Source: Glandiceps talaboti (lineage: Eukaryota > Hemichordata > Enteropneusta > Spengelidae). From it: a stretch of 64,000 nt of DNA. The stretch is taken from the NCBI RefSeq assembly GCF_964340395.1, contig NC_135568.1:2124001-2188000 (forward strand). Direction: 5' to 3'. The position numbers and the translations under genes are program-made. Below the pieces are notes generated by a model. The model saw only the letters and a list, made by a program, of their open reading frames with translations, ran no database searches and was not told the origin of the DNA. Shown in pieces: positions 27,851 to 40,800 of the stretch; within the stretch, counting starts at the first letter, position 1; every line of letters begins with the position of its first letter.

Positions 27851-30800
27851 CTACAGTATTTTCCTGAGCACAGCATTGACAATATCTACACTTTCATCAC
27901 CTACAAGCACCACATCATAATTATCTTTGTATTTGTCTAATCTTTCATCGATCTGAAAAATATGAAAATCAGAAATTAGTTGTCAAAAAACGACAAACTG
28001 CATGACGGTTATTGTGATTCCAGAGTTTTAACTACTTGATGACACTGTTAAGTTTTGTATTTGCAAATGCCAATTTCAATTTTCCTATGAGATTTACATT
28101 TATTGGCTGTCAAGGTAAAATCTGAACACCTGATAACCATGTAAGATAGTAGGAAACACCCATTTTCTGATTTCACATGTGTATGAAGAACATTTAAAAC
28201 TTCTACAGAAGGTTGCAGTGTATGTAGGATGGATACATAATGGAAACTTCAATATGTCCTTAAAGTCATCGAGACTTAGTACATTAAAAATGGAGGTCTC
28301 CTAAAACCCTCCTGACTTACGTAAGGCCTAAAAAAAAATTGTGTGGTTCTGAATACGCTCAATTTGAATAGGTGGGGTAGGTAGATTTTTTAGTTTATTT
28401 TTATCTGTTTTTATTTTTTTTCATATGTGAGTGTCTAGTTCAGGTAGTTATGTTTCCATTGTTTTCTATATGGTATCTGTGTTATTGGTTTGTTCTTATC
28501 AGATGTACAGCTATTACAGATTGGAAGAACAGTTTTATATTGTCTTTATAAGTTGATGTCAGATCCACTATTTCTTGCAAGACTTCACAATTTTTGAGAT
28601 TTCATTATTTTTTCTAGAACACCTAAAAACAAGTTTAGGGTTGGTAGTGAAAAAGTAATTGGGGTTGGCTAACTGGAACCAAACAATTTTTTTAGGCCTA
28701 ATACATGTACATTTAGAGGATGTCTCCTTACCTTGTCATTGAGATATCCTATAGTCAAACAATTCTGTATATTCTTGACACCATCAGCCATAGTTAGATC
28801 TCCTAAAGTGTCTCCTAGTAGAATGACATTGCTACGATTCTCTATCTTCTCAAAGTAATTACTTTGATGAAGTACAGTTTGATTCTTGTTGTATGTATGA
28901 ATCATGTCACCTTGAAATCCAACCAATTTACCCTGTCAACAATATCAAAATTATCATTCAAACATAATGAAGATTCATTCTTGCTAAAGTGAACAATAGC
29001 ACATAAGATGTGACCAGGTCATACACAGATATAAGCAGCAAAGCGCTATATAAGTAAATCTCATGAACCAAAGCAATGGTTCACAGCAGCTTAGGAGTAC
29101 ATTAGAGAATCTTCTGTTTCTTTAGGGTGTTGAAAGATGTTTGTGCACACGGCTCTTGAAGGACTGAGCACCATTATCACTGATCACTCCAACTACATTG
29201 TCAGGGAGTTCATTCCAGACTTCTTACATTATAAAACTACTATACAATACACTGGCTATCAAGTGACACTTACCTCTTACATTATAAAACTACTATACGA
29301 TACACTGGCTATCAAGTGACACTTACCTCTTACCTTATAAAACTACTATACTATACACTGGCTATCAAGTGACACTTACCTCTTACCTTATAAAACTACT
29401 ATACTATACACTGGCTATCAAGTGACACTTACCTCTTACCTTATAAAACTACTATACGATACACTGGCTATCAAGTGACACTTACCTCTTACCTTATAAA
29501 ACTACTATACTATACACTGGCTATCAAGTGACACTTACCTCTTACCTTATAAAACTACTATACTATACACTGGCTATCAAGTGACACTTACCTCTTACCT
29601 TATAAAACTACTATACTATACACTGGCTATCAAGTGACACTTACCTCTTACCTTATAAAACTACTATACTATACACTGGCTATCAAGTGACACTTACCTC
29701 TTACCTTATAAAACTACTATACGATACACTGGCTATCAAGTGACACTTACCTCTTACCTTATAAAACTACTATATGATACACTGGCTATCAAGTGACACT
29801 TACCTCTTACCTTATAAAACTACTATACTATACACTGGCTATCAAGTGACACTTACCTCTTACCTTATAAAACTACTATACTATACACTGGCTATCAAGT
29901 GACACTTACCTCTTACCTTATAAAACTACTATACTATACACTGGCTATCAAGTGACACTTACCTCTTACCTTATAAAACTACTATACGATACACTGGCTA
30001 TCAAGTGACACTTACCTCTTACCTTATAAAACTACTATACGATACACTGGCTATCAAGTGACACTTACCTCTTACATTATAAAACTACTATACTATACAC
30101 TGGCTATCAAGTGACACTTACCTCTTACCTTATAAAACTACTATACGATACACTGGCTATCAAGTGACACTTACCTCTTACATTATAAAACTACTATACG
30201 ATACACTGGCTATCAAGTGACACTTACCTCTTACCTTATAAAACTACTATACTATACACTGGCTATCAAGTGACACTTACCTCTTACCTTATAAAACTAC
30301 TATACTATACACTGGCTATCAAGTGACACTTACCTCTTACATTATAAAACTACTATACTATACACTGGCTATCAAGTGACACTTACCTCTTACATTATAA
30401 AACTACTATACTATACACTGGCTATCAAGTGACACTTACCTCTTACCTTATAAAACTACTATACTATACACTGGCTATCAAGTGACACTTACCTCTTCAC
30501 TAAAATCCATGTAATTGGACACGACTTGAACATTGCTATGAAAATGACCCTGTTGTTTTATTATTTCTTCTAATATATCTCCAACTCCAGCAGAAAATAT
30601 AAGAAGTGGTACACCATGTTTATGTAAATTACTAAAGAATATATCACAACCGTCCCTGAAATAAAAGAACATCAGGTTTATAACACATGATATTATCATC
30701 ATCTGTATGTGTATTTGAAAGTTGTCGAGATAAAGTGCAGGAAAACTAACCTTGGTTATTATAGGGGGAAAAAGTATTAACTTATCACTTTATGGTAGTG

Positions 30801-33800
30801 TGGATGCCAACGTGGTCAGACAGATCTGAAAGATTCACTAGACTAGAATAGACTACTTCACGGAGACTGTCTAGATAAAGTGCAGGAAAACCAACCTCTG
30901 TTATAGGGAAAAAATTATTGAGACATCACTTTATGGTAGTCTGGATGCCCACGTGGTCAGACAGATCTTAAAAATTCTCTAGAATAGACTACTTCACAGA
31001 GACTGTAACATATAGGAAGTTTTAATGACATAACAATAATTTGTCTACTCCAAGAGTATAAGCCGGCAAGTTGATGTACCACTGACACAGCATTTTCTTT
31101 GACGTAACAAAATTTGGTGTTCCTTTATCCCTTCTATCAGTATTTGGTGACCAACAATGAACCATCTAAGCCAATTTGATATATCACCAACAAACAATAA
31201 CTTATTGTGATCCATCAAAATCCCTTACGATGTGGTAACTCACAAGAAAACAGTTTTTATTATTTGAATTGACAATAAAGATGTTGTCTTTCACTTGTTG
31301 GCACTTTGCTACGGAGTGTTAGTTATCATAGGAAGGTCTTGTAAATAGTTGTACTCACCTGAGCATGGCACCTGACTTCTTTACCATGTCTTGGATATCA
31401 GTTTTATTGAGGTCACAGGTCACGAGGAGAGAATGAGATTTAGTCCACCTATAACACAGAAAAGGTCACAGGTCACAAGGAGAGAATGAGAGTTTGTCCA
31501 CCTATTGTATATGTACCAGGGAATACTTGGTGCACACATACATGTACAAGTGGTATTTGCAGTGCTTTTGGTGCACAGGAAGGTTATGGCGCATTCCCTC
31601 CTGACTCCGTCCACACAGCACATAGGACGAAGTCAAGAGGGTTTCAGGAAACCTCTTGAAGGTGTCCTAGGTCAGGATGGTTTCAGGACTGGTTCGGGAC
31701 GTGTTTGCATCTACACAGGCTTCAAATTATCCTTAGTAACTTAGTCCTGCCTCAGGTAGGACTTTTAGTGCCGTGAAGATGGGGTTACTAGGGCACTTGG
31801 GTGCTGCACAAGTAGCAATCATATCTGACTTTCTACATTACATTATAATGGACTTTAGATCTAGACTAGAATTTATGTTCTTACCATTCTATCATAAATG
31901 GTAGTTTTTCTTCCTCTGTCATATCACTAGCGATTTCTATAGCATAGTATTTCTCTTTTAACAGCTTAGCTTCATTTCTATAGAAGTCTGGAATCAGAGG
32001 ACTTGTATCTATAATACCTGGGAATAAAACAAAGAAAAAAATGCTTCATTGTACCTTTAGTTTTCATAAATCCAAAACTCTTCAAGTTTGGCCAAACAGA
32101 TAGTGACCCAATGTAGAGTAACACATTTAGAATTAAAGGGTACTGTCTGAAAATATGTCCTTTAGACTGCACCATGGGGAAGAATTTCACCGACAAGCAA
32201 AGTTCTAACAATATCTCAAAGCTTTGCAATAAGGAAGCAAGCTTGTTTCTGGTCCATTTGAAATAAGAAGAGAATTTAGGGGTCCTCCATCTTGTTTTCA
32301 TGAACTGACAATGTTTTATTTTCCCATTTGGCAGCCATATTGGATTCTAAAATGGTAGTCTGCAAATGTTTGACTATTTCTAAAACATTTTCAGTCATTT
32401 GCAATGCTAGCACTTGCTGTAGTTATTTTCAAACCACCCCACCCCTCTCACAACCTTATTTGTACTGCCCTCAATTTTTTTCCTATAGGACTCATAAAAT
32501 TAGCTTTCCAGGAGTTATTGTGTTCAATTGTGTCATCATGTTCCAAGAAAAATTTATGAGCAAAAGTACACCAAAGTCCAACCAATAAGTTTACTTGTTT
32601 GAAAGAGAATTTACAACATTTTTGGTCAATCATTTCCTTAATGACATTGTCCATAGGCTTCCAGCAGTAAAAATACATATATGCAGGACTTTCCTGATGT
32701 ATCTCACAATTCCAGACTTTATAGGAGTGAATGAACCCAGCTACCCTTATAAATCAACCTAAAAGATTCCTAGGAATAGCTTCCATGGAAAAGATGCGTC
32801 ATTGTATGGAAATGCTACTTTTCCGTGTATATTGTCACATTACTTACCATGACATGATGGGCAGCGTTTTCCATTCAAAGCAAATCTAGATAATGTCTGG
32901 TCAAAGTCTGTCACTACCTGTATGTACAGAAAACAGAGAAATTGAGTAGAATAGAAATAAATGAATAAAATGGAAAACTCATGTAGAGTGAACATAAAGT
33001 CTTGGCAAAATACTAAAGAATAAGAATGAAGTTTTAAATAAAAGACCATACATATGATACTAGTAATCCAGCCTTTGGTTTACTAAGATAGATACAAACT
33101 AAATCTATAACAGTTCTTCAATATGGTACATTTATACAAGTGGGTGATAGCCGTTCCTCTCTTCTGTGATTGTAATCACCCTGTGATCAACATAGTGTAA
33201 ACATTGGAAGTCCCAAAACAGTACACTGCAATTTCACGTAACTCTAAATAAACTAGTATTCAAAGATGCCTCCCTACTGAGACTATGATTACATCAATAT
33301 CCATTCAATAGCTTATCACTGTTGTATCAACATGTTGCAACAACGGTTTTAGTTTGTGTCTATCTTAGAAAACCGAACACGTAACTACCTGGGTAATATA
33401 TCTCACCTGTAATTTTTCTTTACCACCAGCTATCAATTGACACAATATTTGTTCTACTCTTTCTGGATTCTTGATGTGAACAGAGGTTCTCTGAAACTCA
33501 TCCATCTGAAATATGGATAGTAAAAACTCTTAGACAATCAAACAAATTTCACTTCAATTCCGCAATCATTATATCCCTGGTATATATGTATATACGCAAA
33601 TCTCAGTTTATTAGTATTGAAGTCAATTGAATTGAATGATATTTATTCACTGAAAGAAAAAATTAACATCACAAGAGTAAATATATCGAAAGGAAGGAAT
33701 ATTTTAAATGGAATAACAGGAGTCAACAAATAGCTATATGCTAATCATGTCTGACTCCTAGAAACAATAAGTAATAGTTCATGTCTTGGGTGAAAATATA

Positions 33801-35468
33801 GTTGAAATAAATGAACATGTAGCTTTGTTTTTATCTAGTAACATCGGTAAACTTGGAAATGCTTACAAAAATCCTGTGAAAGACATATGTTATAAATCTG
33901 CCAACCATCTGCCATGAAAGTCAACTTAGTTGGTGATATCACATGTTCGCCACTAAATTTTTGTGGATCAGAAAAAATTATCGACTATCCATATTTTGTT
34001 GTTCCAAAGTTGCAGATCCTGAATGAACAACTTATAATGTACAGTATACTTACTGGTTTTCTTAGAACTTGTGAAACTATCCTGACTGATGAAGTGAATA
34101 ATTTTCTCATACTAGCAGGAAAACACTAAAGTTTAAATAGGTACTTTGCACCCAACAACCTGTTAGTCTGATGACAACAACGGTCATGTACACTTAGATT
34201 CAAATCTCATTCATATCATCAGCTGACTGATCAGATGTTATATAAACATTTTATCTCCATTGTTTGCCTTCATGCTAATTAAGGTGATGCTTTAAATCTC
34301 TTTCATTCCTCATGTCATGCATGTAGGTTTGTATACAGACAAGGAAAAGGTCTTTTCCTTGCCTGTGGTTTGTGGAAAACATTTGATCCAGTCAACTGTT
34401 CCATGCTCAGATATATGAAATGACATTTCAAATTCAACCTGATTGTTTTACAAAAGAATATATTTCTTATGTAATAACAAACTTGATGAATATTTAGTAC
34501 TATCATTTAGATGCAAAGTATATGTACATGTATGTATGTATGTATGTATTGTATGTATGTATGTATGTATGTATGTATGTATGTATGTATGTATGTATGT
34601 ATGTATGTATGTATGTATGTATGTATGTATGTATGTATGTATGTATGTATGTATGTATGTATGTATGTATGTATGTATGTATGTATGTATGTATGTATGT
34701 ATGTATGTATGTATGTATGTATGTATGTATGTATGTATGTATGTATGTATGTATGTATGTATGTATGTATGTATGTATGTATGTATGTATCTATCTATAG
34801 ATGACATTATACATAAATATACATTTAGGCAAGTAAAAAAGCTATCCAAATGGGAATTATATCTCAAATCATTATCAAATTCATTTATGAAATATCCAAC
34901 TGCTACATCTAAACATTATAGTAAATTTATGTTACCATCAGTCTTTTTTCCCATTTAATTATACATTACAAAAATATATATCTGTTTTAAGTACCCATCA
35001 TTCATTTGTATCTATGGCCAGTCACACTGATTTTGTAATCCCACACTAGGTATATGTATCATGGAAATATATGCCCCATTCCCAGTTATCACACTTCCTG
35101 GCTATAATATTAGGAAGTGAGGAATAATAGATTATTACACGTCACCAGTGGTTATTCGTAAAAACACTGAGGTGCACGTTACGAGTTTAAGTTTTCTGTT
35201 CCCTATAAACCAAAGCCATCCCATATGATTCCACCGTCTGTCCCAGTATGCATGATCAGAATGGATGATGCGTCCATTCATTGACTGTGGGAATGCATGG
35301 AAAGTTCAGGACATCATATCGTGAACATGGAGTTTCTGTACTTACCACATCTATAATCTTAGTCGCTTTCTTCCTCCGCCGTCTCGTGTAAATATACCTT
35401 GCTGCAAGTGTGCCAACAGCAGCTATTCCAACACCTGCAGCGACTTTCACGGTTGTTGATCGCCACAT
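27851..35468 (-). CDS. NT5C3: Cytosolic 5'-nucleotidase III with N-terminal membrane anchor
   Basis: Eight coding exons in transcript order: 35468-35346, 33505-33407, 32917-32848, 32017-31885, 31448-31359, 30655-30493, 28932-28732 and 27952-27851. They give 326 aa with all phases consistent. This HAD-superfamily enzyme dephosphorylates pyrimidine nucleoside monophosphates such as UMP and CMP. DFDQTL (residues about 78-83) is the nucleophile/acid motif I. FSAGVGD (about 191) is motif II. GDTLGD (about 266-271) holds the metal-binding aspartates. The N-terminus has a short hydrophobic Ala/Gly-rich helix followed by [13 protein letters not shown], like the membrane-anchored long human isoform (336 aa). 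Exon 2 opens with ATG (MDEFQRTS), matching the internal start of the short cytosolic isoform. I chose MWRS at 35468; in-frame ATGs also occur at 35477 and 35537. The human GFKG site reads GFQG here. Confidence 0.93.
29224..30492. repeat. 53 bp minisatellite, ~24 copies, abutting an NT5C3 donor
   Basis: The unit (plus strand) runs TTATAAAACTACTATACTAT, then ACACTGGCTATCAAGTGACA, then CTTACCTCTTACC, with a period of 53 bp. Copies differ mainly at C/A (TACCTT/TACATT) and C-T-G substitutions (ATACTATAC/ATACGATAC). The array ends exactly at the NT5C3 exon border at 30493. Read on the minus strand, the first intronic bases GTAAGTGTCACTTGATAGCC are the start of the unit, so every copy repeats GAG|GTAAGT. 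Confidence 0.95.
30729..31015. repeat. 145 bp tandem duplication
   Basis: GATAAAGTGCAGGAAAAC recurs at 30729 and 30874, followed in both by collinear sequence through GTGGTCAGACAGATCT and ATAGACTACTTCAC. Two copies diverged by substitutions and a small deletion, in an NT5C3 intron. Confidence 0.8.
31411..31508. repeat. 53 bp duplication across an NT5C3 acceptor
   Basis: GGTCACAGGTCAC starts at 31411 inside the exon and again at 31464 in the upstream intron. The copy includes about 40 nt of exon and the AG|GTGGAC acceptor (ATAG|GTGGAC functional, AATAG|GTGGAC copy). A decoy acceptor therefore lies 53 nt upstream of the real one. Confidence 0.8.
33178..33368. repeat. Dispersed repeat family A, copy 2
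   Basis: Collinear diverged similarity to 7517-7678 in the same orientation, including ACACTGCAA, CCTCCCTACTGAGACTATGA, TTCAATAGCTTATCA and GGTTTTAGTTTGTGTCTATC. Lies in an NT5C3 intron. Confidence 0.5.
34529..34791. repeat. (GTAT)n microsatellite, ~65 units
   Basis: Nearly uninterrupted GTAT repeats, with one slip near 34549 and a (CTAT) end. Intronic in NT5C3. It creates spurious MYVC or IHTY repeat frames. Confidence 0.95.
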
Positions 35469-35537
35469 TGTGATCATCTGTCCCGGGATCAGCAGTTCTC
35501 TCCCGGTACTTCTATTGAATCCCGCGTTATCTCGCAA

Positions 35538-37778
35538 AGTATAATCCCGTCAAGAGCGAGACCATGTCCTTTTCCCAGAGTTCATAGTAAGGCCGAATAC
35601 ACATGCGCAGAATGAAAATACTTCAGCGGGAAGAAAATAATATCACTTGTAATCGGAAATAATATTTGATATAACCTTACCGGATAATCGTCATTGCGAT
35701 CAACGGGTATTTTTAGAATCTGCGAAGTATAAAGATTACCTAACGACAATAATGTCGTAATATAGGAGGATCTAGTACTTAAAAAAAGGTAAGATTTCTC
35801 ACCTGGTGTTACAGCTGATGAGAACGATGACGGAGATTGAATACCATTTTATAGTTTCCTTGACGATATATACATTTGGGAACAGTTGAATTATAATTGT
35901 TGTTTACACAAGATTTTGAGTGTAGAAGTTGCTTGAAATTTAACACTATGTTTGCAAATTTAATTGTCAGCAATAATGGAGGGAGCAACTTCTTAATCCA
36001 AAGTGCAAAGAAAAGACATGATTTAGCAAATTTAGTATTATTTAAAATACATGTCTGAGTTGTCAGTTTCCATAACGATCTGTCACTATGTCAGGGGGGA
36101 TGGGGTTAAGAATGTTTTTGTTTTTTTATTTCTGTATAGTATCACCCTTGTAGAACTGTGTATATTGTTAGCATGCATTAGCAGCAAAACCCTGTATATA
36201 ACATAACTGCATAGATTATGAAACTCATAACCCCATTCTCAATAATGCGGACATATTTTTAGTATGGGGTGTGTGTGTGTGGGGGGGGGGGGGGGTTAGA
36301 TCACCATTGTAGGAATTGATACAAGCCAATCAGTGCAACTGCCCAGACATGTGCATTCTTATTTTAATCCATAAAGTGACTGTCCCTTTCCACATAGTAT
36401 ATACTTAGTATATACACGTTGCAATTATAACATTTGTGAATTTGATTTATTTTACATATGTATGATATGATACAGAGGCATAACATATCTGGGTAACTCT
36501 ATAATATGTATATTTTGCCCATAATTCTATTATACTAAACTAAATTATTGTAACATACAGTGTGGTGGGTTTCGCCATAGACATTGGAAAGAGCCGACTC
36601 CAACATCTACATTGTACAGAAATGTACATCATGTATAGAGTGGTTCCACCCTGTAATTTCTTGAAAACAAAATAAACATATTAACATGTTCATTTGTTAT
36701 GTAAATTTACCCTAGCTCAATCTGTAGGAGAATATTAATCACCCATATACTATAGTAGAATAGAAATTATGTGAAAACTTGATAACTTTGCAGAAATAGA
36801 CGGTAGACCTGTAGATCATGTAGTATCATTTATTATGAATTCAAGGTTTTTCCCAGCCCTGTATCTCTAGAGTAGTGTTGGTTTCCTTTGAAAACAATAT
36901 TATTGTTAATTAACATGACAATACAATACATTGTTATGCAAATACAACACTTCTATCATTATTTCCAGGGATATTGTTAATTATAATTATTACTTTATTT
37001 GTTATGAAAAACAATAAATTTCCTAAATGCATCGATATGAACTACATAGGTACAATTAATACATCAACGAACAGTAGAAATTACAATACATACAAATAAA
37101 TACATTTAGCAGTGATTACTGGAAGTTAGGAAGAACCTTTTCACCCAGAGAATAGTTAATACATGGAACAACCTCCCTGAGAGTGCTATCAATGCTACAT
37201 CAGTGAACAATTTTAAGAACCGCATTGACAGTTTCCTGGACTCTCAACCCATGAAATATAATATACATGTAGACGAAACATACTACATGTAATCTGGACC
37301 GGACAAGCTACTACAACTATTGGATATTGTGAGAGCTGAACATAGAGGCTCAGAGAGCCTGCGTTCAGAATCAACACTATAACACTATTACTTGTTACTA
37401 ATGAGTTGAATTGAACTTGGCACGAAACTAAACTTTAAGCTGTTTGTACATGTATGTGGTACTCTGAGGTGATGGCCACATCGAAGTTACATTATTGTAA
37501 TCATGCATGTAGTCACAGTGGGTGTGTTGAATCTGATAATTTTTGTAATGGTGGCAGTAGTAGTAGTATTATTTTACACATATTATAGTTACAATGACTG
37601 ATGTGAGGTAAGTCCTCCCAGCCCATTCGGCATATATGTCACCTTCAACAAAAAATGTAGTCACAAATTGCAGTTTTGTATCACATTGTCCTTGTAGAAT
37701 ACAGAGTTATCAGATAGTTCGTAGATTCCTTCCTCAACTATTTTTTCTGTGATTGTAACTCTTGTCCTTTCTTCACAG
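35538..37778. promoter_or_regulatory. Head-to-head intergenic region of NT5C3 and BBS9
   Basis: About 2.3 kb between divergent genes must hold both promoters or first non-coding exons. BBS9 has an upstream acceptor (CTTTCTTCACAG ending at 37778), so its first exon is non-coding and lies in this interval or further upstream. The region also contains a G-run near 36281-36295 and a LINE tail fragment at 37105-37290. No TATA box or RFX X-box was identified with confidence. Confidence 0.4.
37105..37400 (+). mobile_element. LINE 3' end (CR1/L2-like) fragment
   Basis: The frame RKNLFTQRIVNTWNNLPES followed by AINATSVNNFKNRIDSFL (about 37126-37240) is the typical C-terminus of CR1/L2-type reverse-transcriptase polyproteins. 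The pattern is an aromatic-FTQR-V..WN.LP motif, then a V..FK.RLD helix. A stop follows near 37290. Heavily 5'-truncated, between NT5C3 and BBS9. Confidence 0.7.
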
Positions 37779-37832
37779 ACATAGCTTCATGTTATAAAAG
37801 AAGACTGTGGTCAATTTATATTCTACACCAAG
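37779..37832 (+). other. BBS9: BBS9 5' UTR, start of the coding exon
   Basis: An acceptor with a pyrimidine tract (CTTGTCCTTTCTTCACAG) ends at 37778. The 54 bases to the ATG hold no upstream start in frame. Confidence 0.6.
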
Positions 37833-40800
37833 ATGTCGTTATTTAAAGCCCGTGATTGGTGGTTTGTGAGTGCTGGTGCCGATGAAGAGTTTGACCAAGG
37901 TTGTCTGTGTGTTGCCAATATTGACAACAGTTCTAGTGGTCTGGGTAAGTACACTCTCAACTCACCAAGGTATTTCAAATTTCTTTCTACAAGACATTTT
38001 AATATTCAAGTCACAATGTTTTTGTTAATAAAAGGCTATGCAAGTGCCTACAAGGGGTGACGGTAAATAGAATCCTAGCACACATAAATTATAATGCCAT
38101 TGCTCACTAAAATCTTGAACTGGAATTTGATCTCCACTAAAATAAAAAATTTGGCCTTGTTTGTCTTGTATGTAATCTTTCTGAATTTCATTTGAATCCA
38201 TTCCTAGCTTTTTGAGATACTGTAAACACAGATGATATTTATTGCCACTAGAAATCTTTATAAATTTTACAGTCAAGTTCAACTAGTTCCCTACAAATTT
38301 CTAAGCCTGGTGTACTATGTTTTTATATACTGAAACATTTTTGCCACCACTTATTTTCATGTTTGGTTTTCCATCAAAATAAATGAAAATAAGTCCAGTG
38401 AAAATGTCCAGGTTTCCAGTATTTTGCCTGATTGACAGTCAAATAGACAAACAGCCAGGGTGAAAACTTAACCTTTGGTGGTGGTAATGATTGAGAGATA
38501 AATGAATTCTTCCAATCTCAGAGATAAATTTGGTACAAAAATAAAGCCTATAGTATATGTACAACACGTACCAAAACTTTCAGATCAATCTTCTGAAAAA
38601 TAAAGCATGCATACAACAAATATTGATTTGAATTTGTGTAATAATGCTTATTTCCCCACAAATCAAAACTAAATCAGTCATTAAATAGATAAATATGAAA
38701 TGAAAATAATACCTAAAGAATATTGACTTGAATCAGTACCTTCCATGCAACTCATTTGAATACTGTTAAAAAAATAATATACAAAGAATTTCATAACACA
38801 GGTACTTACATGCATACAGAAATAACTGCATATGTGAAGAAATTCAATATAGAAATGATGTATAATGCACAGAGTTATTTTTATTTTGAATTATTGAAGT
38901 GGTGCTGACGTGTGCAAATGAATCACAATTGAACCATACAATTATGGAGGCTGCAATGGATTGTATGTTCCCCAGGGAGTTGAAGAAATATAAAGGGCCG
39001 TTGTGTCGCTATAGATCCATGCCAGGGGCAATAATTGTAAAGCGCTTTGAGCACAAAGTGGGAAAGTGCTATATAATTTATAAAAAACAACATTATTATT
39101 ATTATCATTATTATTATTATTATCATGTAGTACAGTAGAGGAATATGACTAGATTTGAAACCTAAGCAGAAAGATGTTTTGTATAAACCACAATAAATAA
39201 CCATTCTTCTACATCCTTTTGGCAGAATTTATAACTCGGATGTCAATGTATGAAACTTAAAGTAAGTATTTTTTTACTTCCAGATAAAGTCATCATTGGC
39301 AGTTTTCATGGATTTCTAAGAATTTATCAACCAGAACATAGTAAAGATGGATCGCAACCAAATGATGTCTTGTTGGAAACACAATTTCAGTTCCCAATCC
39401 TACAGATTGAAGCTGGAAGATTTGTCTCGTAAGTCATACGCTTTGAAATTAATTGTTATCAGTAAAATATCTATTACCTGGTCTGATATTGTGTCTACCC
39501 AGTATCAGAGTTTGAACCACACCTTGTACGTAGAAAAAGATAAACGTTTAGTCTGCGTGTCTCAATAATCTGAGACAGAGAAAGAAAAATATTGGAAAAT
39601 GAATACTTGTGACTTACATTTTTGAGAAACCATTTTTAAAAAAACGGCGGTATTTTAATATGCATTGTGTATGCTTCTGTAAAGTCTGTAAATTCTCGGA
39701 ATTTCCAGTCATTCCTAGAATTTCAAGTCACTCTTGGAAAGTCATAGAACATTTACATGTACTCTTCAAAACTCCTCGAAAATAAAATGAATGAAATCAT
39801 CATAACATACGTTGTTAAAAATTACCTTGTGTTATTGGGAACATCACAATATTTCAAATAACAAATCTACCTATTGCAATTTTAAATGTATACATATGAA
39901 ATTTATTTCAATCTTATCATTACTTTTAATGTATATCTGTTATTTTTTCTGTAGTGTCAATGAAAGTATTCACCTTGCCGTGTTACATCCCAGAAAGCTA
40001 GCTGTCTACAGTATTGGAGGTATGTCTAACATAATGATCTCTAAAAGTTGCCAAAACCTCTCTGAAAGGCAAAACACACACACACACACCCATCCTATCC
40101 CCCTCCCCAAATAATCTGAAAACAATCATCACAGGTCACTGTTACATGTACGTTATAAACATATATATTGTGAGTAACACACTGTCAACAAAACCAACAC
40201 CATGAAGTGTAGGTTGAAAATTATAAAAGTTATTATTAAAACCTGTAAACAATTTAATTTTTTTTTTCAATTTTGTACAGCTGTTACTGGGGCAGTTGAA
40301 CATGGAAGTCAATATCAACTCAATTTACTATATGAACACAATTTACAAAGGACAGCATACAATATGACGTATGGACCATTTGGTAGTGTGAAAGGTGAGT
40401 ACAGCAAAGTCTGAACTTCAAGGACTTGTTTCAACCCAGGGTTATCACATCTGGGTCATCACATTAGTGTTATCTTAATAAGAGTTACGTTTGATTGTTC
40501 GTTTGTTGTGCACCAACTTTTTCTATTGCTCTGACAAAAAAATGTTGTTCACACCAAAATTTTAATCATAAGCCGAAGTGGGCCAATAAAGGTCACCGTG
40601 GAATTTGAAGTGTAAATTTTCACTTTTTACACAGAGAAGTGTGAAGTTGACGTGTCCAATGTAGATTGTGATACTTACATTATCTTCCAAGTAACATAGA
40701 TATATTCTACAAATTACTTAGAAACTCCTGAAATCTTTTCAATTTTTTGTATGCCTGCAGATCTTTACTTTTTGAAAATAGAAGCTATTTGTATTTTTAT

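Noticed and set aside
29137-29319. Plus-strand open frame overlapping the 53 bp array
   Set aside because: Antisense to NT5C3 intron sequence and formed largely by the repeat.
34443-34958. MYVC/IHTY repeat frames
   Set aside because: Translations of the GTAT microsatellite in an NT5C3 intron.
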